From Rhipidocladum racemiflorum (Eukaryota; Streptophyta; Magnoliopsida; Poales; Poaceae), in assembly GCA_036346355.1 (NCBI GenBank), contig CM070572.1:40523944-40587943 (forward strand): DNA of 64,000 nucleotides, written 5' to 3'. Both the position numbers and the translations under genes were made by a program. The notes beneath the pieces were generated by a model. That model ran no database searches and was not told the DNA's origin. It saw only the letters and a program-made list of their open reading frames with translations. The stretch's first letter is position 1. Every line of letters begins with the position of its first letter. Positions 1 to 12,101 of this stretch are shown one piece after another.

Positions 1-1077
1 AGCAAGAGAAAAGCGGGTTTCTACGGAAAGAAACTCTCGCGAGTGTCAGACCCCAGATCGCATCCCAGAACGCCGTCGAAGCTCGCCGCCACCCATTCGC
101 CAGAACCGGGAGCGTCTGCAAGCCTTGGTCGCGGTCGTGCGCGACCTTCGCAGCTTCCCCGATCAAGTGGATCTAGAGGCCGTAGGCATGGTTGTGGCCG
201 AGGATCTAGAGAGGCTTGCCGCCAAGCTGAGAGTCGCAGACCCTCCCCGCGACCAGGATGCCCGGAGTGTTTCCCGGGACCATCGCGGGCATACACCTGT
301 CCGCTCGCACAGGGATGAATCTCGGAGCCATGCTCGGAGATCGCCCCAGGCTGCTAACTCGGCCCGCGAGAGGCCTCAGAATAGCTCCCGAGCAACGTCG
401 AAGCGACGTGTCCGCGACCACTTGGATTACGAGCGTTCCGGACGCTCCACAACCGAACGGTCATCAGCACGCTCTCCGCGCGAAGTCTTTTCTCGACTCG
501 GCCCACGCACGGGACGTTGGATGGGGGACACACGTAGAGACCATTATGGTCGGGGATTTCATCGTGAAACTCCCAGCTTGGCTGCCAGGCTTTCACGAGC
601 TCTCTTCGGAATGTCACATGGCCAAGCAAGTTCAAGCCCGGCCACATCGAGAGGTTCAACGGGACCCAGAACCCGGACGAATTTCTCTCGATATATACCA
701 CCGCCATCTTAGCCGCCGGAGGCGATGAAGGGGTAATGGCGAACTATCTACCAACGTTCTTGGACGGGGCTGCTCGTACATGGCTCTTCAACCAAAAGTA
801 GGGATCCATACGATCTTGGGGGCAGCTCAGTACAGCGCTCCGGGCAAATTTCCATAGCTGTTACATTCGCCCGAGAAAGGAGCGCGACCTTGAGCGCCTG
901 ATCCAGACGGAAGGAGAAACCCTGCGACAGTTCGTCCAGAGTTTCATCCAAGTCCGAAACTCGATCCCAAACATATCGGACAAGGCTGTCGTCCGAGCTT
1001 TCAAGTTCGACGTACGAGATATACGCTTCACACAAGACCTGGAGATCCATCCGGACCTAACGGCAAATGAGCTCTTC
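1..1077 (+). pseudogene. Element B gag, N-terminal part (broken)
   Basis: The clearest gag signal lies at about 610-1077. It is a plant retrotransposon gag (capsid-like) region with a KF..G..NPDEFLSIY pattern near 628-690, a W-containing helix near 775-795, and an ERDLERLIQTEGETLRQF block near 880-930. An in-frame TAG follows Lys near 800, and the more N-terminal part (1-600) shifts frame repeatedly. Gag would form the capsid of cytoplasmic virus-like particles. The frame stops abruptly at 1077 because element A is inserted there, and the same frame resumes at 11419 after the target duplication. I see no start codon for the true gag; it may lie left of the window. Confidence 0.7.
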
Positions 1078-3787
1078 TGTCATGGTCCCATTTATTTGTT
1101 GGTTTATTTTCTCCTAAGTGTGTGGGCCTGGGGGCATTCAGGTAATTTTTCACCTAGATATTTTTCCCCCACTCCTTTTCTCTCTCTCCCCTCCCCATTT
1201 TTTTTTTCTTACCCAGCCGAACACCCCCCCCCCTCAGTACATCTCCCTCTCCCTCCCTCTCCCTCTCCTAGGCATGGCTAGGGTTTGGGTTTGGTAATTT
1301 AGGGTTGGTGGTAGGCAAGGTGTTTGATGAAATGCTAGAATGGGTGTATGCTAGATATTTGATGAAATGGCCAAGAGGAAGACATGTCTAGCTTGTTTGG
1401 GTGGTTGGGTAGGGTTGCTCCAAATTGGGTGCATGGCAAGTGTTTGCTAGAATGCCTAGGAGGTTGATGGCAAATAGTGTGATGGCGATGTGCTGTAGTC
1501 TGTGATGAGCCGTTGCTTGGCTTGGAATCGGTACAAGTTGGATAGGTTGAGGATTTGGGAGATAGGTGAAGTTCCGAGATCGAGTAGTTTTTGTGCTTAA
1601 ATAGGTATTATTCTTGTGTTAGCTATAAACCGGAGTCACTCAAGTTGAGTGAGTAGGTGAATAGATGTGCTCATTTGAAGGTGCGCTGTCCTAAAGGAAA
1701 ATCTAGAGTTAGGGCATTGGTTGGGGTGTGGTTGAGCGATTCCAAGTGTTGCGGGGTTATTATTGTGAGTTTCGCCTTGTATTTCGCTTTGGCTCGATGA
1801 ATGTTTGCGTTATTGTCTTTAATTGTCATTCCATTTCCATATGCACGGCATACATCTCATTCCATATGCATTTGTGATCGTGTAGAGAACGATCCCGCGG
1901 TGGGTGGCGTGGCCGTGGTCGAGGGTGATCACGGTGAGCCGGTTGTTTCTGAGACTCCAGCAGAAGCATCAGGCAAGCACCTAAGCATCTTGAACCCTTA
2001 TATGATTCTATTTTTGAGAATAAATTGCTAAATTGTGAGTTACGTTTTGCATTAGGAGTTAATTGTGGGATAGGACTAGATCCCATTTGCTGCACATACA
2101 CCCATTGATAATTGTTAATCACTTCCTTGAAGCTAACACGGGTAATATAACCGAGTCAGCTTAGTCTTGCTTAGAGGTCGGGGTTCGGGCCAAGTGACGG
2201 AGGGTTCTGTCACTTGCGGTTGTTATTATTATACACACGCTACATTATGTTGGCTTGGGATTGGGAAAGGTTTTGAAAAGAAAATGAATTGTGGACCGGG
2301 CGGGGAGTTGGTTCATTTGGGTATGGAGACTCAAATGTGTAGCCCTGCCTGAGTCGATTAAGGACCGATTCGATGGTTGCCTCTTTGATTGAGCACACCC
2401 GGTTGGTCGCATGCCCGATTATGGTACGGTAAGCCACTCTTTCTCTCATACGGAATCGATGGACCGTAACTTCCGTGGTTGGACGTGGTTGAGGGCGCAG
2501 GCTTAGGTTTGACTCTCGAGCGCCAAGCCGGGCTTGGGGCTGCTCGAGGTGCTAGGTTTTCGGCCACAGGAGGACGCTTCAGCGATTGGGTATGATTGGG
2601 AGGGGTTGACACTAGGCCCTTGTGGTAAGTGTCGTGCGATCAATGCTTCCTGCAGGTTAATTAAGCGATTCGAATTGCCGCTCCTTGATATGAGCAAGCT
2701 CTTTCATCGCACAGTCACGTAGTAAACAACTTGAACTTGTGGTTCGCCGTTGGGCTTGAGCTTTAAATTGGTTATGTATTGCTCTACTTTAATTGTTGTT
2801 ACTTTCAACTTCACCCTAGAAGTAAGTGCGGTCTATAACTGCTTTAAACTTGTATTTGTTTCGGTTGTCGCACTTATATTACAAATGTTAATGCTTTTCC
2901 GCACTTGTACCTTAAGCTTACTCCTTGCTACAACTAAATGCATAATCCTTTGGAGTCGGTCATATATGGACCCACGGATAAGTCTTGCGAGTACCTTTTG
3001 TACTCATGCTTCTGCTTCGTGGTTTTTCAGGTGAGGATCAGGATGGCGAGTGTGAGTTCTGCCCATACTGCCTCTCGGTGAACAGGCGGGGCACCGAGTA
3101 GAGGCTTAGCGCGATATCGCACACGCTCGGAAGTGTTCAGTGGCAGGACACTTCCGGAGTAGTCTTATTTTGCTTTGTGTTGCGATTTGATTCACTTTTG
3201 TTGTATAGTTAGCCTTCTACTTTATGCCTCGTCGTCGTTTTAGTCTATGTCGTTGTCCCGTGGATTCTCTCTGCTTGTGATTGTATGGCTGTGGTGGTTG
3301 TTGCTTTACTTTTGAATATATATATATATTGAACTGTGTTTTCTTGTCTGCTGAGTGGATGTCCGTAGAATCTAGAAAGGTCATGCCAAAATTTTCCGCT
3401 TTTCTGAGTCCGGTCTTTTTCCCGCTTTTGCCTAGTTTGGAGTCTTGGCGTGGTTGTTCGATCTTGGTTTGGTGGTTGTCGGGTTTGTCTTTTGCCGCTT
3501 GTGTTCCGCTTGCGTGTTGGTTCGAAAGTTTCGGTTCGTTGCCCCCTTTATGCAAATTGAATTGATATCGTATTGTTTTCCCAGTATGCGGTGATCCTGG
3601 CGTGTTTCGGGTCGCATACCGGGAATACCTGGTTGTTGTCGAGTCGCTTGGACGCTCGTAAGGTTGTCTCCATTGGGCTTGGGTATTAGCATCAGGATCA
3701 CTCTTGGTGATTGGTTGCTAGGATCCAAAATCCGATGGGAGCAACTGCTCATCCAACAACTCGAGGACGATCCGGCGGCTCACGACA
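1078..3787 (+). repeat. Element A 5' LTR
   Basis: The 2710-bp repeat runs from TGTCATGGTCC to GGCTCACGACA and is closely matched by 8700-11418. It holds a pyrimidine-rich stretch with a C10 run near 1223-1235 and a TATATATATATA tract at about 3316-3330 that could act as a TATA region. Small open frames in it are not convincing genes. The first 1 kb matches the other LTR almost perfectly, while the rest differs by many small indels. Confidence 0.93.
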
Positions 3788-4183
3788 AGTTGGTATCGAG
3801 CAAGGTGCATAAAGACGAACTTAAACTTGACGACCACTTAGGTGATTGATTAGGACTTGCATGATGCATTAGGTAGAGCTTAGTACCGATTACCCGCCCT
3901 AGGTATATATTTAGGAGAGTTACGTAAAATGGTGAGCGTGGGAGAAACGACATTACGTTGGAATCGTGCATCCATATTATGCATATGAGGTTCATGTCAT
4001 GTCATGCATGCATATGTTTACTGTGTCATTTGCATCTTATTTTGTGCTTTTGTGTAAGATGGGCTTGTAGGGCTCGGTAGCGGGATCTGCAGATCTGACT
4101 AGGTCAAGTTAGGGTTTTGAAAATCTTGAAGACTACTTTCTCTTGTGGAGTCTAACTGTGTCGTCTGTCTCGTTGGTGACAGA
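3788..4183 (+). other. Element A primer binding site and untranslated leader
   Basis: Three bases after the LTR, TGGTATCGAGCA (3791-3802) closely resembles the initiator tRNA-Met complement TGGTATCAGAGC used by many plant gypsy elements. It is where minus-strand DNA synthesis would start. The remaining leader up to the first gag ATG (4184) shows no recognisable gene. Confidence 0.75.
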
Positions 4184-5112
4184 ATGAGGACCCGTGGGGC
4201 TTCCACCTCTGGGGGTGAGGGTGGTCTTTGGCGGCAGCCAGAGGGTCTTTGTTCCACCGCCTCCTCCCAATGTGTTGGACATTCTGCAGCCGGACCGAGC
4301 AGCACCAGGAGGCGACTCAACCGGATCTGGAGATGCTAGTCCAGACCGGGTCCAAGACGGTGGCCGCGGTGATGGGCGCAGGTCGGCCCACCAGCTATCT
4401 CGACTTCACGCACACGCAGCCCACCGGTCTTCTCACGGGCCACCGATCCGTTGGAGGCCGATGGATCGTCAGCGCACGATAGAGCGTAAATTTGCTCTTA
4501 TCGGATCGTGGGGAGCTCCAGAAGGCTCACGCCGCCGGCGGCTTCTGAGAGCCTGGCCGGTGCATGGTGGGCCAATTTGCGGGTGATGCGACTGCCGGGC
4601 ACCGATTTACTTGGGCTGAGTTCCGTGAGGCGTTTGGGCGTACCACATCCCGAAGGGCCTCATGGACATGAAGAAGCGGCGATTTCTCACCCTCCGACGG
4701 CTCGGCAAGTCGGTGGTTGACTACTCGCAAGAGTTCAACTACCTCGCAAGACGCCCGCAGGAGGTTGACACCACCGTAAGAAGCAAGGTCGGTTTGTGAG
4801 TGGCCGACGGCGAAGATGCAGATGTGTCCGTCTGGCGACTTCGCTGACATAATGACCTGGTGAGCCGCGCGATCACGGTTGAGCTCAAGATGCGGGCTCA
4901 TCAGAGGAGAAGAAGAGGAAGCGGGCGACACCGTACTCGGCGGGCGGCAGCTCGCGGCCGGGCTCAGGCGGTCTCAGATCGCCGCCGAGGCCGTCTGCTC
5001 AGCCTCGCCGTCTCGATCCGCGTCGGCCCAGCCGTCGGTTGCCGCTCCCCGGCCACGACCACCACTACCGCCACCGGCAGCCAGAGCAGCAGCGAGTCCC
5101 GGTCCCGGTCCG
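4184..5112 (+). pseudogene. Element A gag (frameshifted)
   Basis: The likely start is ATG 4184 (MRTRGAS). A retrotransposon gag region is recognisable at about 4605-4760: a TWAEFREAF pattern, then in another frame a block resembling IPEGLMDMKKRRFLTL and a YSQEFNYLAR block. At least two frame changes separate these pieces, so no continuous gag can be read. The product would be the capsid protein. The downstream zinc knuckle lies in the following open frame. Confidence 0.65.
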
Positions 5113-6447
5113 TGCTACAATTGCGGACGCGCGGGCCACTTCATCCGGGACTGCCCCTTCCCGCGTCGCGGCACCGGCACCGGCGCTCCACGACCTTCGG
5201 GCGCGACAGCACCACTGCCACTACCTACGTCGAGCCGAGGCAGCGTCACCTTCGTCGACGCCGAGGCGGTTCCTGAGGGCTCCGCCGTGCTAGCTGGTAC
5301 GTTTCTTGTTGAGGGGCATGAGGCTAGAGTGTTGTTTGATTCAGGGGCCTCCCATTCCTTTATTCGCACGGGGTTTGCAGAGCAGCATCAGATGAGGGTC
5401 AGTAGCAGTGTCACCTCCTTTCTGATTGAGGCACCAGGGTCGAAGATCACGATCAAGCAGATGGTTCAGAAGGCAGTGGTTCAGATTCAGGGGATTCCGT
5501 TCACTGTCAGCTTGCTGCTTCTAGACCTTCGAGGGATAGATGTCATCCTGGGGATGAGTTGGCTGACACGACAGCAGGCTGTTTTGGATTGCTGTAGTCG
5601 TACCCTGTCACTCCGGAATCCGAAGGGCGGCCGACTCACTCTACTTCTTAATGAGAACAAGGCCACCTTGTGTTCACTGAATGGGACAGAAGTTGAAGAG
5701 CTGGACTCGATTCCCGTGGTGTCTGAGTTTCCCGATGTGTTCCCAGCGGAACTACCGGGGATGCCACCTGATCGGGATATCGAGTTTGTCGTCGAGCTTC
5801 AGCCAGGGACCGCTCCGGTTTCCAAGCGGCCATACCGAATGCCACCCAATGAGCTAGCCGAGCTGAAGACTCAGTTGAAGGGGCTGATGGACAAAGGGTT
5901 CATTCGTCCGAGCTCCTCACCTTGGGGTTGCTCGGCTCTGTTTGTGACCAAGAAGGATGGTTCTCTGCGCCTCTGCGTTGATTACCGTCCCCTGAATGCA
6001 GTCACCGTCAAGAACAAGTACCCATTGCCCCGGATCGACCTCCTGTTTGATCAGCTGACTGGTGCACGAGTATTTTCCAAGATTGATTTGAGACTCGGCT
6101 ACCATCAGATTAAGATCCGGGCCGAGGACATTCCGAAGACTGCTTTCTCCACCAGATACGGGCTCTACGAGTATACCGTGATGTCGTTCGGCCTCACGAA
6201 CGCGCCGGCGTACTTTATGTACCTGATGAACTCCATATTCATGGAAGAGCTGGATTCGTTTGTCGTCATCTTCATTGACGACATTTTGATATATTCAGCC
6301 AGTGAAGAAGAGCACGCCAGGCACCTTCGCATTGTTCTCGGGCGACTCAGGGAGCATCGCTCAGTATGCGGTTCAGCAAGTGCGAAGTTCGGCCGAGGAA
6401 GTGTCATTCTTGGGACACGCCCTTTACGAGCGAGGCGTGGCGATTGA
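4879..6447 (+). pseudogene. Element A zinc knuckle, protease and reverse transcriptase
   Basis: The 522-codon open frame covers in order: a CCHC knuckle CYNCGRAGHFIRDC (about 5113-5157), an aspartic protease with the LFDSGASHSFI active site (about 5332-5365), and the reverse transcriptase. RT begins around 5810 and includes the VTKKDGSLRLCVDYR block, the YHQIKI block and the catalytic FIDDILIY motif near 6271-6294. The frame breaks near 6370-6400, just after the palm motifs, and continues in the frame ending at 6787. Catalytic Asp residues of PR and RT are present. The 4879 start is arbitrary, since the true polyprotein starts in gag. Confidence 0.85.
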
Positions 6448-6787
6448 CCCGAGCAAGGTACAGGATGTACTCAATTGGGAGCAGCCCAAGGCGGTCCACG
6501 CAGACATCCAGCTTTTCTTGGGCCGGGTAGGTATTATCGCCGCTTCATCCAAGACTTTTCAAGGATTGCGGCCGATGACTGAGCTGCTCAAGAAGGGAGT
6601 TGAATTCGGATGGTCACGGATCGTGAGAGCGCCTTTCGGACTCGAAGCAACGCCTCGACTACGGCTCTGTCCTCACTCACCGGATATCCACAAATCTTTT
6701 GAGGTGTATTGCGATCGTCGGGCATCGGGCTCTACTGTGTGCTCATGCAAGAAGGCCGAGTCGTTGCCTACGCATCTCGGCAGTTGA
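6370..6787 (+). pseudogene. Element A RT C-terminus and connection region
   Basis: This frame continues RT after the frameshift, with FLGH followed by the VAIDPSKVQDVLNW thumb/connection pattern (about 6405-6480) and the start of the RNase H domain. It ends at a stop at 6785-6787, while the RNase H core is read in the frame opening at 6709. The overlap marks a second frameshift near 6700-6720. No independent gene is implied. Confidence 0.7.
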
Positions 6788-7944
6788 AGCATCACGAGGA
6801 GCACTACCCCACCCACGATTTGGAGCTTGCAGCAGTGGTGCATGCCTTGAAGATCTGGCGCCACTATCTCCTGGGGAACAAGTGCAATATCTATACTGAT
6901 CATAAAAGTCTCAAGTACATCTTCACCCAGGCAGATCTGAACATGAGGCAGCGGAGATGGCTTGAGCTGATCAAAGACTATAGTCTGGAGGTGCATTACC
7001 ACCCGGGGAAGGCGAATGTGGTAGCTGACGCATTGAGTCGTAAGGCCCAATGCAACTACTTTACTCTCCAGTCCCCGAGTGTCTCCCTCTGTGCCGAATT
7101 TCAGAGACTCGGCTTGGAGATGGGCGAGCAGGGATTCATAGCCAATATCGAGTTGAGATCTACATTGCTCGATCAGATTCGAGAGGCACAGACAAAGGAT
7201 GAAGAAGTTGCCCAAATCCGGGATAAATTGAAATTGGGGCAAGCTGCTGAGTTTCGCCTAGATGATCAGGGAACCTTGTGGTTCGGAGACCGCATAGTTG
7301 TCCCTGATGACCAGGAGTTGAAGCGAAGGATTCTTGATGAGGCGCATAACTCCTTGCTTACCATTCACCCGGGCAGCAACAAGATGTATCAGGACCTGAG
7401 ACGACAGTTTTGGTGGGCTCGCATGAAGCGCGAAGTCGCTCGCTATGTGTCAGAGTGCGACGTCTGCAAGAGAGTGAAGGCCGAACACCTCAAGCCGGCC
7501 GGTACCCTTCAACCTCTTCCTATTCCAGTTTGGAAGTGGGAGGATGTCACCATGGACTTCGTTACCGGCCTGCCGACCACTTCCTCAGGTCATGACTCGA
7601 TTTGGGTAATCGTCGATCGACTGACGAAGTCTGCGCACTTCTTGGCCGTTTGCACCAAGTATCGCGTCAAGAAGTATGCGGACTTGTACATCTCCCGGAT
7701 CGTAAGTCTGCATGGAGTGCCCAAGCGGATAGTTTCAGACAGGGGCTCTCAGTTCACTTCTCAATTCTGGAGAAGCCTACATGAAGCCTTGGGCACGAAA
7801 TTGCTCCACAGTTCAGCATACCACCCTCGATCGACGGCCGACCGAGAGGGTCAATCAGATCCTCGAAGACATGTTGAGGGCTTGTATCTTGTCCTACGGG
7901 AAAAAGTGGGAGGAGTGTCTTCCGTACGCCGAGTTTGCGTATAA
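6709..7944 (+). pseudogene. Element A RNase H and integrase N-terminal/core
   Basis: RNase H is shown by VVAYASRQL, the DLELAAVV block, YTDHKSLKYI and the terminal GKANVVADALSRK (to about 7043). Integrase follows, with an HHCC zinc finger (His in the TIHPGSNK block near 7363, CDVCK near 7459-7473) and a DDE core: first Asp in MDFVTGLP (7552), second Asp in VSDRGSQF (about 7737). The frame slips near 7830, before the catalytic Glu, which is read in the frame at 7781-8143. Integrase would insert the cDNA. This copy is split and probably inactive unless the shifts are sequencing errors. Confidence 0.83.
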
Positions 7945-8143
7945 CAACAGCTACCAAACCAGTATCCAGATGTCCCCGTTCGAGGCACTCTATGGTCGCA
8001 GTTGTCGAGCGCCGCTGAACTGGTCAGAAAGTGGAGAACGCTCCTTGATTGGGCCTGAGTTGGTTATGGAGGCGGAAGAAAAGGTCAGGACTATCCAGGA
8101 AAATTCGAGGATAAGCGCAGTCGCGACAGAAGAGTTATGCTGA
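7830..8143 (+). pseudogene. Element A integrase core end (catalytic Glu segment)
   Basis: After the frameshift the frame reads TERVNQILEDMLRACIL, which holds the third catalytic acid of the DDE triad. The conserved YAEFAYNNSYQ and SPFEALYGR blocks follow (about 7924-7998). The frame ends at a stop at 8143, and another shift leads to the C-terminal module. This is part of the same polyprotein, not a separate gene. Confidence 0.75.
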
Positions 8144-8149
8144 TCGCCG

Positions 8150-8594
8150 TAGGAGACCCCTCTCCTTCGACGTTGGCGATTTCGCCTATTTGAAGGTATC
8201 TCCTCTCCGTGGCACCCGTCGATTCGGAGTTAAAGGAAAGCTGGCACCTCGCTACGTAGGGCCGTTCGAGATCCTTGGAAAGCGGCCAAGTAGCATATCG
8301 CCTAGAGCTTCCTCCTTCGCCGGAATGGTCCACGACGTGTTTCACGCCTCCCACGAAGAAGTGTCTCCGCATTCGCTCGAGTCTCTCGAGGTAGAAGACC
8401 TCTGAGTCGCCCAGCCGGATCTGTCTTACGCGGAGCGTCCTATCCGGGTTCTGGAAGAATCGGAGCGCAAGACCCGAAGGAAAACTCTCAAGTTCTATAA
8501 GGTTCAGTGGAGCAATCACACTGAAGATGAGGCCACTTGGGAGCGGGAGGATCATTTGAAAGGCGAATATCCTGAATTCTTCCAAACTATGTAA
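8150..8594 (+). pseudogene. Element A integrase C-terminus with chromodomain
   Basis: A GPF-like module (LAPRYVGPFEI, about 8240-8275) is followed by an in-frame TGA (8403-8405). The chromodomain then continues in the same frame: a V..ESERKTRR..L.FYKVQWSNH pattern and TWEREDHL (about 8443-8560), ending at TAA 8592-8594. Chromodomains are known to direct chromovirus integration to particular chromatin. This module is why element A is called a chromovirus. The internal TGA would remove the chromodomain from the protein. Confidence 0.75.
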
Positions 8595-8685
8595 GTGCTT
8601 CAGGCCTATCCATTTGCAATCCTTATCGGTACCAGTTCCAGTCCAACTATGTACGCATTCTTGAATCTCGGGGCGAGATTCCCCT

Positions 8686-8699
8686 AAGGGGGGAGGATT
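8686..8699 (+). other. Element A polypurine tract
   Basis: AAGGGGGGAGGATT sits directly before the 3' LTR start (8700). This is the position and composition expected of the plus-strand primer for reverse transcription. Confidence 0.8.
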
Positions 8700-11418
8700 T
8701 GTCATGGTCCCATTTATTTGTTGGTTTATTTTCTCCTAAGTGTGTGGGCCTGGGGGCATTCAGGTAATTTTTCACCTAGATATTTTTCCCCCACTCCTTT
8801 TCTCTCTCTCCCCTCCCCATTTTTTTTTTCTTACCCAGCCGAACACCCCCCCCCCCTCAGTACATCTCCCTCTCCCTCCCTCTCCCTCTCCTAGGCATGG
8901 CTAGGGTTTGGGTTTGGTAATTTAGGGTTGGTGGTAGGCAAGGTGTTTGATGAAATGCTAGAATGGGTGTATGCTAGATATTTGATGAAATGGCCAAGAG
9001 GAAGACATGTCTAGCTTGTTTGGGTGGTTGGGTAGGGTTGCTCCAAATTGGGTGCATGGCAAGTGTTTGCTAGAATGCCTAGGAGGTTGATGGCAAATAG
9101 TGTGATGGCGATGTGCTGTAGTCTGTGATGAGCCGTTGCTTTGCTTGGAATCGGGTACAAGTTGGATAGGTTGAGGATTTGGGAGATAGGTGAAGTTCCG
9201 AGATCGAGTAGTTTTTGTGCTTAAATAGGTATTATTCTTGTGTTAGCTATAAACCGGAGTCACTCAAGTTGAGTGAGTAGGTGAATAGATGTGCTCATTT
9301 GAAGGTGCGCTGTCCTAAAGGAAAATCTAGAGTTAGGGCATTGGTTGGGGTGTGGTTGAGCGATTCCAAGTGTTGCGGGGTTATTATTGTGAGTTTCGCC
9401 TTGTATTTCGCTTTGGCTCGATGAATGTTTGCGTTATTGTCTTTAATTGTCATTCCATTTCCATATGCACGGCATACATCTCATTCCATATGCATTTGTG
9501 ATCGTGTAGAGAACGATCCCGCGGTGGGTGGCGTGGCCGTGGTCGAGGGTGATCACGGTGAGCCGGTTGTTTCTGAGACTCCAGCAGAAGCATCAGGCAA
9601 GCACCTAAGCATCTTGAACCCTTATATGATTCTATTTTTGAGAATAAATTGCTAAATTGTGAGTTACGTTTTGCATTAGGAGTTAATTGTGGGATAGGAC
9701 TAGATCCCATTTGCTGCACATACACCCATTGATAATTGTTAATCACTTCCTTGAAGCTAACACGGGTAATATAACTGAGTCAGCGCTTAGTCTTGCTTAG
9801 AGGTCGGGGTTCGGGCCAAGTGACGGAGGGTTCTGTCACTTGCGGTTGTTATTATTATACACACGCTACATTATGTTGGCTTGGGATTGGGAAAGGTTTT
9901 GAAAAGAAAATGAATTGTGGACCGGGCGGGGAGTTGGTTCATTTGGGTATGGAGACTCAAATGTGTAGCCCCGTCTGAGTCGATTAAGGACCGATTCGAT
10001 GGTTGCCCTTTGATTGAGCACACCCCGGTTGGTCGCATGCCCGATTATGGTACGGTAAGCCACTCTTTCTCTCATACGGAATCGATGGACCGTAACTTCC
10101 TGTGGTTGGACGTGGTTGAGGGCGAGGCTTAGGCCGACTCTCGAGCGCCAAGCCGGGCTTGGGGCTGCTCGAGGGGGTGCTAGGTTTTCGGGCCACAGGA
10201 GGACGCTTCAGCGATTGGGTATGATTGGGAGGGGTTGACACTAGGCCCTTGTGGTAAGTGTCGTGCGATCAATGCTTCCTGCAGGTTAATTAAGCTTATT
10301 CGAATTGCCGCTCTTCGGATATGAGCAAGCTCTTTCATCGCATGATCACGTAGTAAACAACTTGAACTTGTGGTTCTGGGCTTGAGCTTTAAATTGGTTA
10401 TGTATTGCTCTACTTTAATTGTTGTTACTTTCAACTTCACCCTAGAAGTAAGTGCGGTCTATAACGCTTTAAACTTGTATTTGTTTCGATTTGTCGCACT
10501 TATATTACAAATGTTAATGCTTTTCCGCACTTGTACCTTAAGCTTACTCCTTGCTACAACTAAATGCATAATCCTTTGGAGTCGGTCATATATGGACCCA
10601 CGGATAAGTCTTGCGAGTACCTTTTGTACTCATGCTTCGCTTCGTGGGTTTTTCGGTGAGGATCAGGATGGCGAGTGTGAGTTCTGCCCATCGCCTCTCG
10701 GTGAACAGCGGGGCACCGAGTAGAGGCTTAGCGCGATATCGCTGCCTTTCGGAAGTGTTCAGTGGCAGGACACTTCCGGAGTAGTCTTATTTTGCTTTGT
10801 GTTGCGATTTGATTCACTTTTGTTGTATAGTTAGCCTTCTACTTTATGCCTCGTCGTCGTTTTAGTCTATGTCGTTGTCCCGTGGATTCTCTCTGCTTGT
10901 GATTGTATGGCTGTGGTGGTTGTTGCTTTACTTTTGAATATATATATATATTGAACTGTGTTTTCTTGTCTGCTGAGTGGATGTCCGTAGAATCTAGAAA
11001 GGTCATGCCAAAATTTTCCGTTTTTCGGAGTCTGGGTCTTTTTCCCGTTTTTGCCTAGTTTGGAGTCTTGGCGTGGTTGTTCGATCTTGGTTTGGTGGTT
11101 GTCGGGTTTGTCTTTATGCCGTTTGTGTTCCGCTTGCGTGTTGGTTCGAAAGTTTCGGGTTCGTTGCCCCCTTTATGCAAATTGAATTGATATCGTATTG
11201 TTTTCCGGTATGCGGTGATCCTGGGCGTGTTTCGGGTCGCATACCGGGGGAATACCGGGGTTGTTGTCGAGTCGTTTGGACGTTCGTAAGGTTGTCTCCA
11301 TTGGGCTTGGGTATTAGCATCAGGATCACCTGCTGGTGATTGGTTGCTAGGATCCAAAATCCGATGGGAGCAACTGTTCATCCAACAACTCGAGGACGAT
11401 CTGGGCGGCTCCCTGACA
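8700..11418 (+). repeat. Element A 3' LTR
   Basis: This direct repeat of 1078-3787 starts TGTCATGG and ends CCCTGACA at 11418, followed by the target duplication TCTTC (11419-11423). Differences from the 5' LTR are mostly 1-4-base indels and local substitutions in GC-rich spots in its second and third kilobase. The AT-richer early part is nearly identical. High similarity implies a recent insertion. Confidence 0.93.
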
Positions 11419-12020
11419 TCTTCCGCATGGCCGACCGGTATGCCAACGCGGATGAGGCCGTCCAGTGGAAGAAGATGCTGAATGAAGGGAAGCTACCGCC
11501 CCAGCCCGGATTATAAACCTCTGCCAGTAAAAAGGGCTCGAACCCCGTGGAGAAGAAGATCAAGAAGAAGAAGAAAAAGCAGCCTACATCGGGCATGGTC
11601 GCCGCGGTAGAACAGCAACAGCCCCGAGCATCCCAGCCGCAACGCAGGGGGTTTAATGCTCGGGGAAGAGGACAGTAGCGCCGACCCCACGATCGAGACG
11701 ATCAGGCGGATCAACGGGGCGACCTCTACTGTCCGCTTCATCAAGCACACGGACATGACCTGCGAAATTGCCGGACGTGGACTTAACGCTTGGAGCAGTT
11801 TTACAGCGGCAAGGGTCCCATGCCATCGCTCCCAGAGCAGGGCGAGAATAGCAAGGGCAAACAGCCCGTCGTGGATAACGAGGATGACATGGATTACCAG
11901 GAACCCCGGAAACACATTGCAGTGATCTTCGGGGGGTCCTCCGCCTACAAATCCCGCCGGGACTTGAAGGACGCTGCGCGGGAGGTACACCACGTTACCC
12001 AAGGTAAGCCTCCCGTGCAG
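11419..12020 (+). pseudogene. Element B gag, C-terminal part
   Basis: Translation in the frame left open at 1077 gives an MADRYANADEAVQWKK block typical of Tat gag C-termini, then a Lys-rich stretch (KKIKKKKKK near 11555-11580) and an RG-containing tail. An in-frame TAA (near 11515) and later shifts follow. A weak segment at 11790-12020 includes an HIAVIFGGSSAYKSRR-like pattern that usually precedes the protease in such elements. Removing element A and one target-duplication copy would make the two gag halves contiguous. Confidence 0.72.
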
Positions 12021-12101
12021 TAGCTCAAGTGGTCCGAGTTATCCCTCACTTTCTCCAAGGAAGACTGTCCGCTCGGAATGACCAAACCATAGAGGCTCCC
12101 G

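Larger units (their letters stand above)
1078..11418 (+). mobile_element. Element A: Tekay/Del-like chromovirus, full length, inserted in element B gag
   Basis: Two long direct repeats (1078-3787 and 8700-11418) begin TGTCATGG and end GACA. They flank an internal region with gag, CCHC knuckle, protease, RT, RNase H, integrase and a C-terminal chromodomain. The target duplication TCTTC is perfect (1073-1077 and 11419-11423). A tRNA-Met-type primer binding site follows the 5' LTR and a polypurine tract precedes the 3' LTR. Chromodomain plus LTRs above 2 kb suggest the Tekay/Del branch. Several frameshifts interrupt the coding region, although the LTRs are very similar. These may be real decay or consensus errors. 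Confidence 0.92.

Noticed and set aside
1823..2122. Open frames inside element A LTRs (present twice)
   Set aside because: Identical frames occur in both LTRs only because the LTRs are repeated. No protein features.
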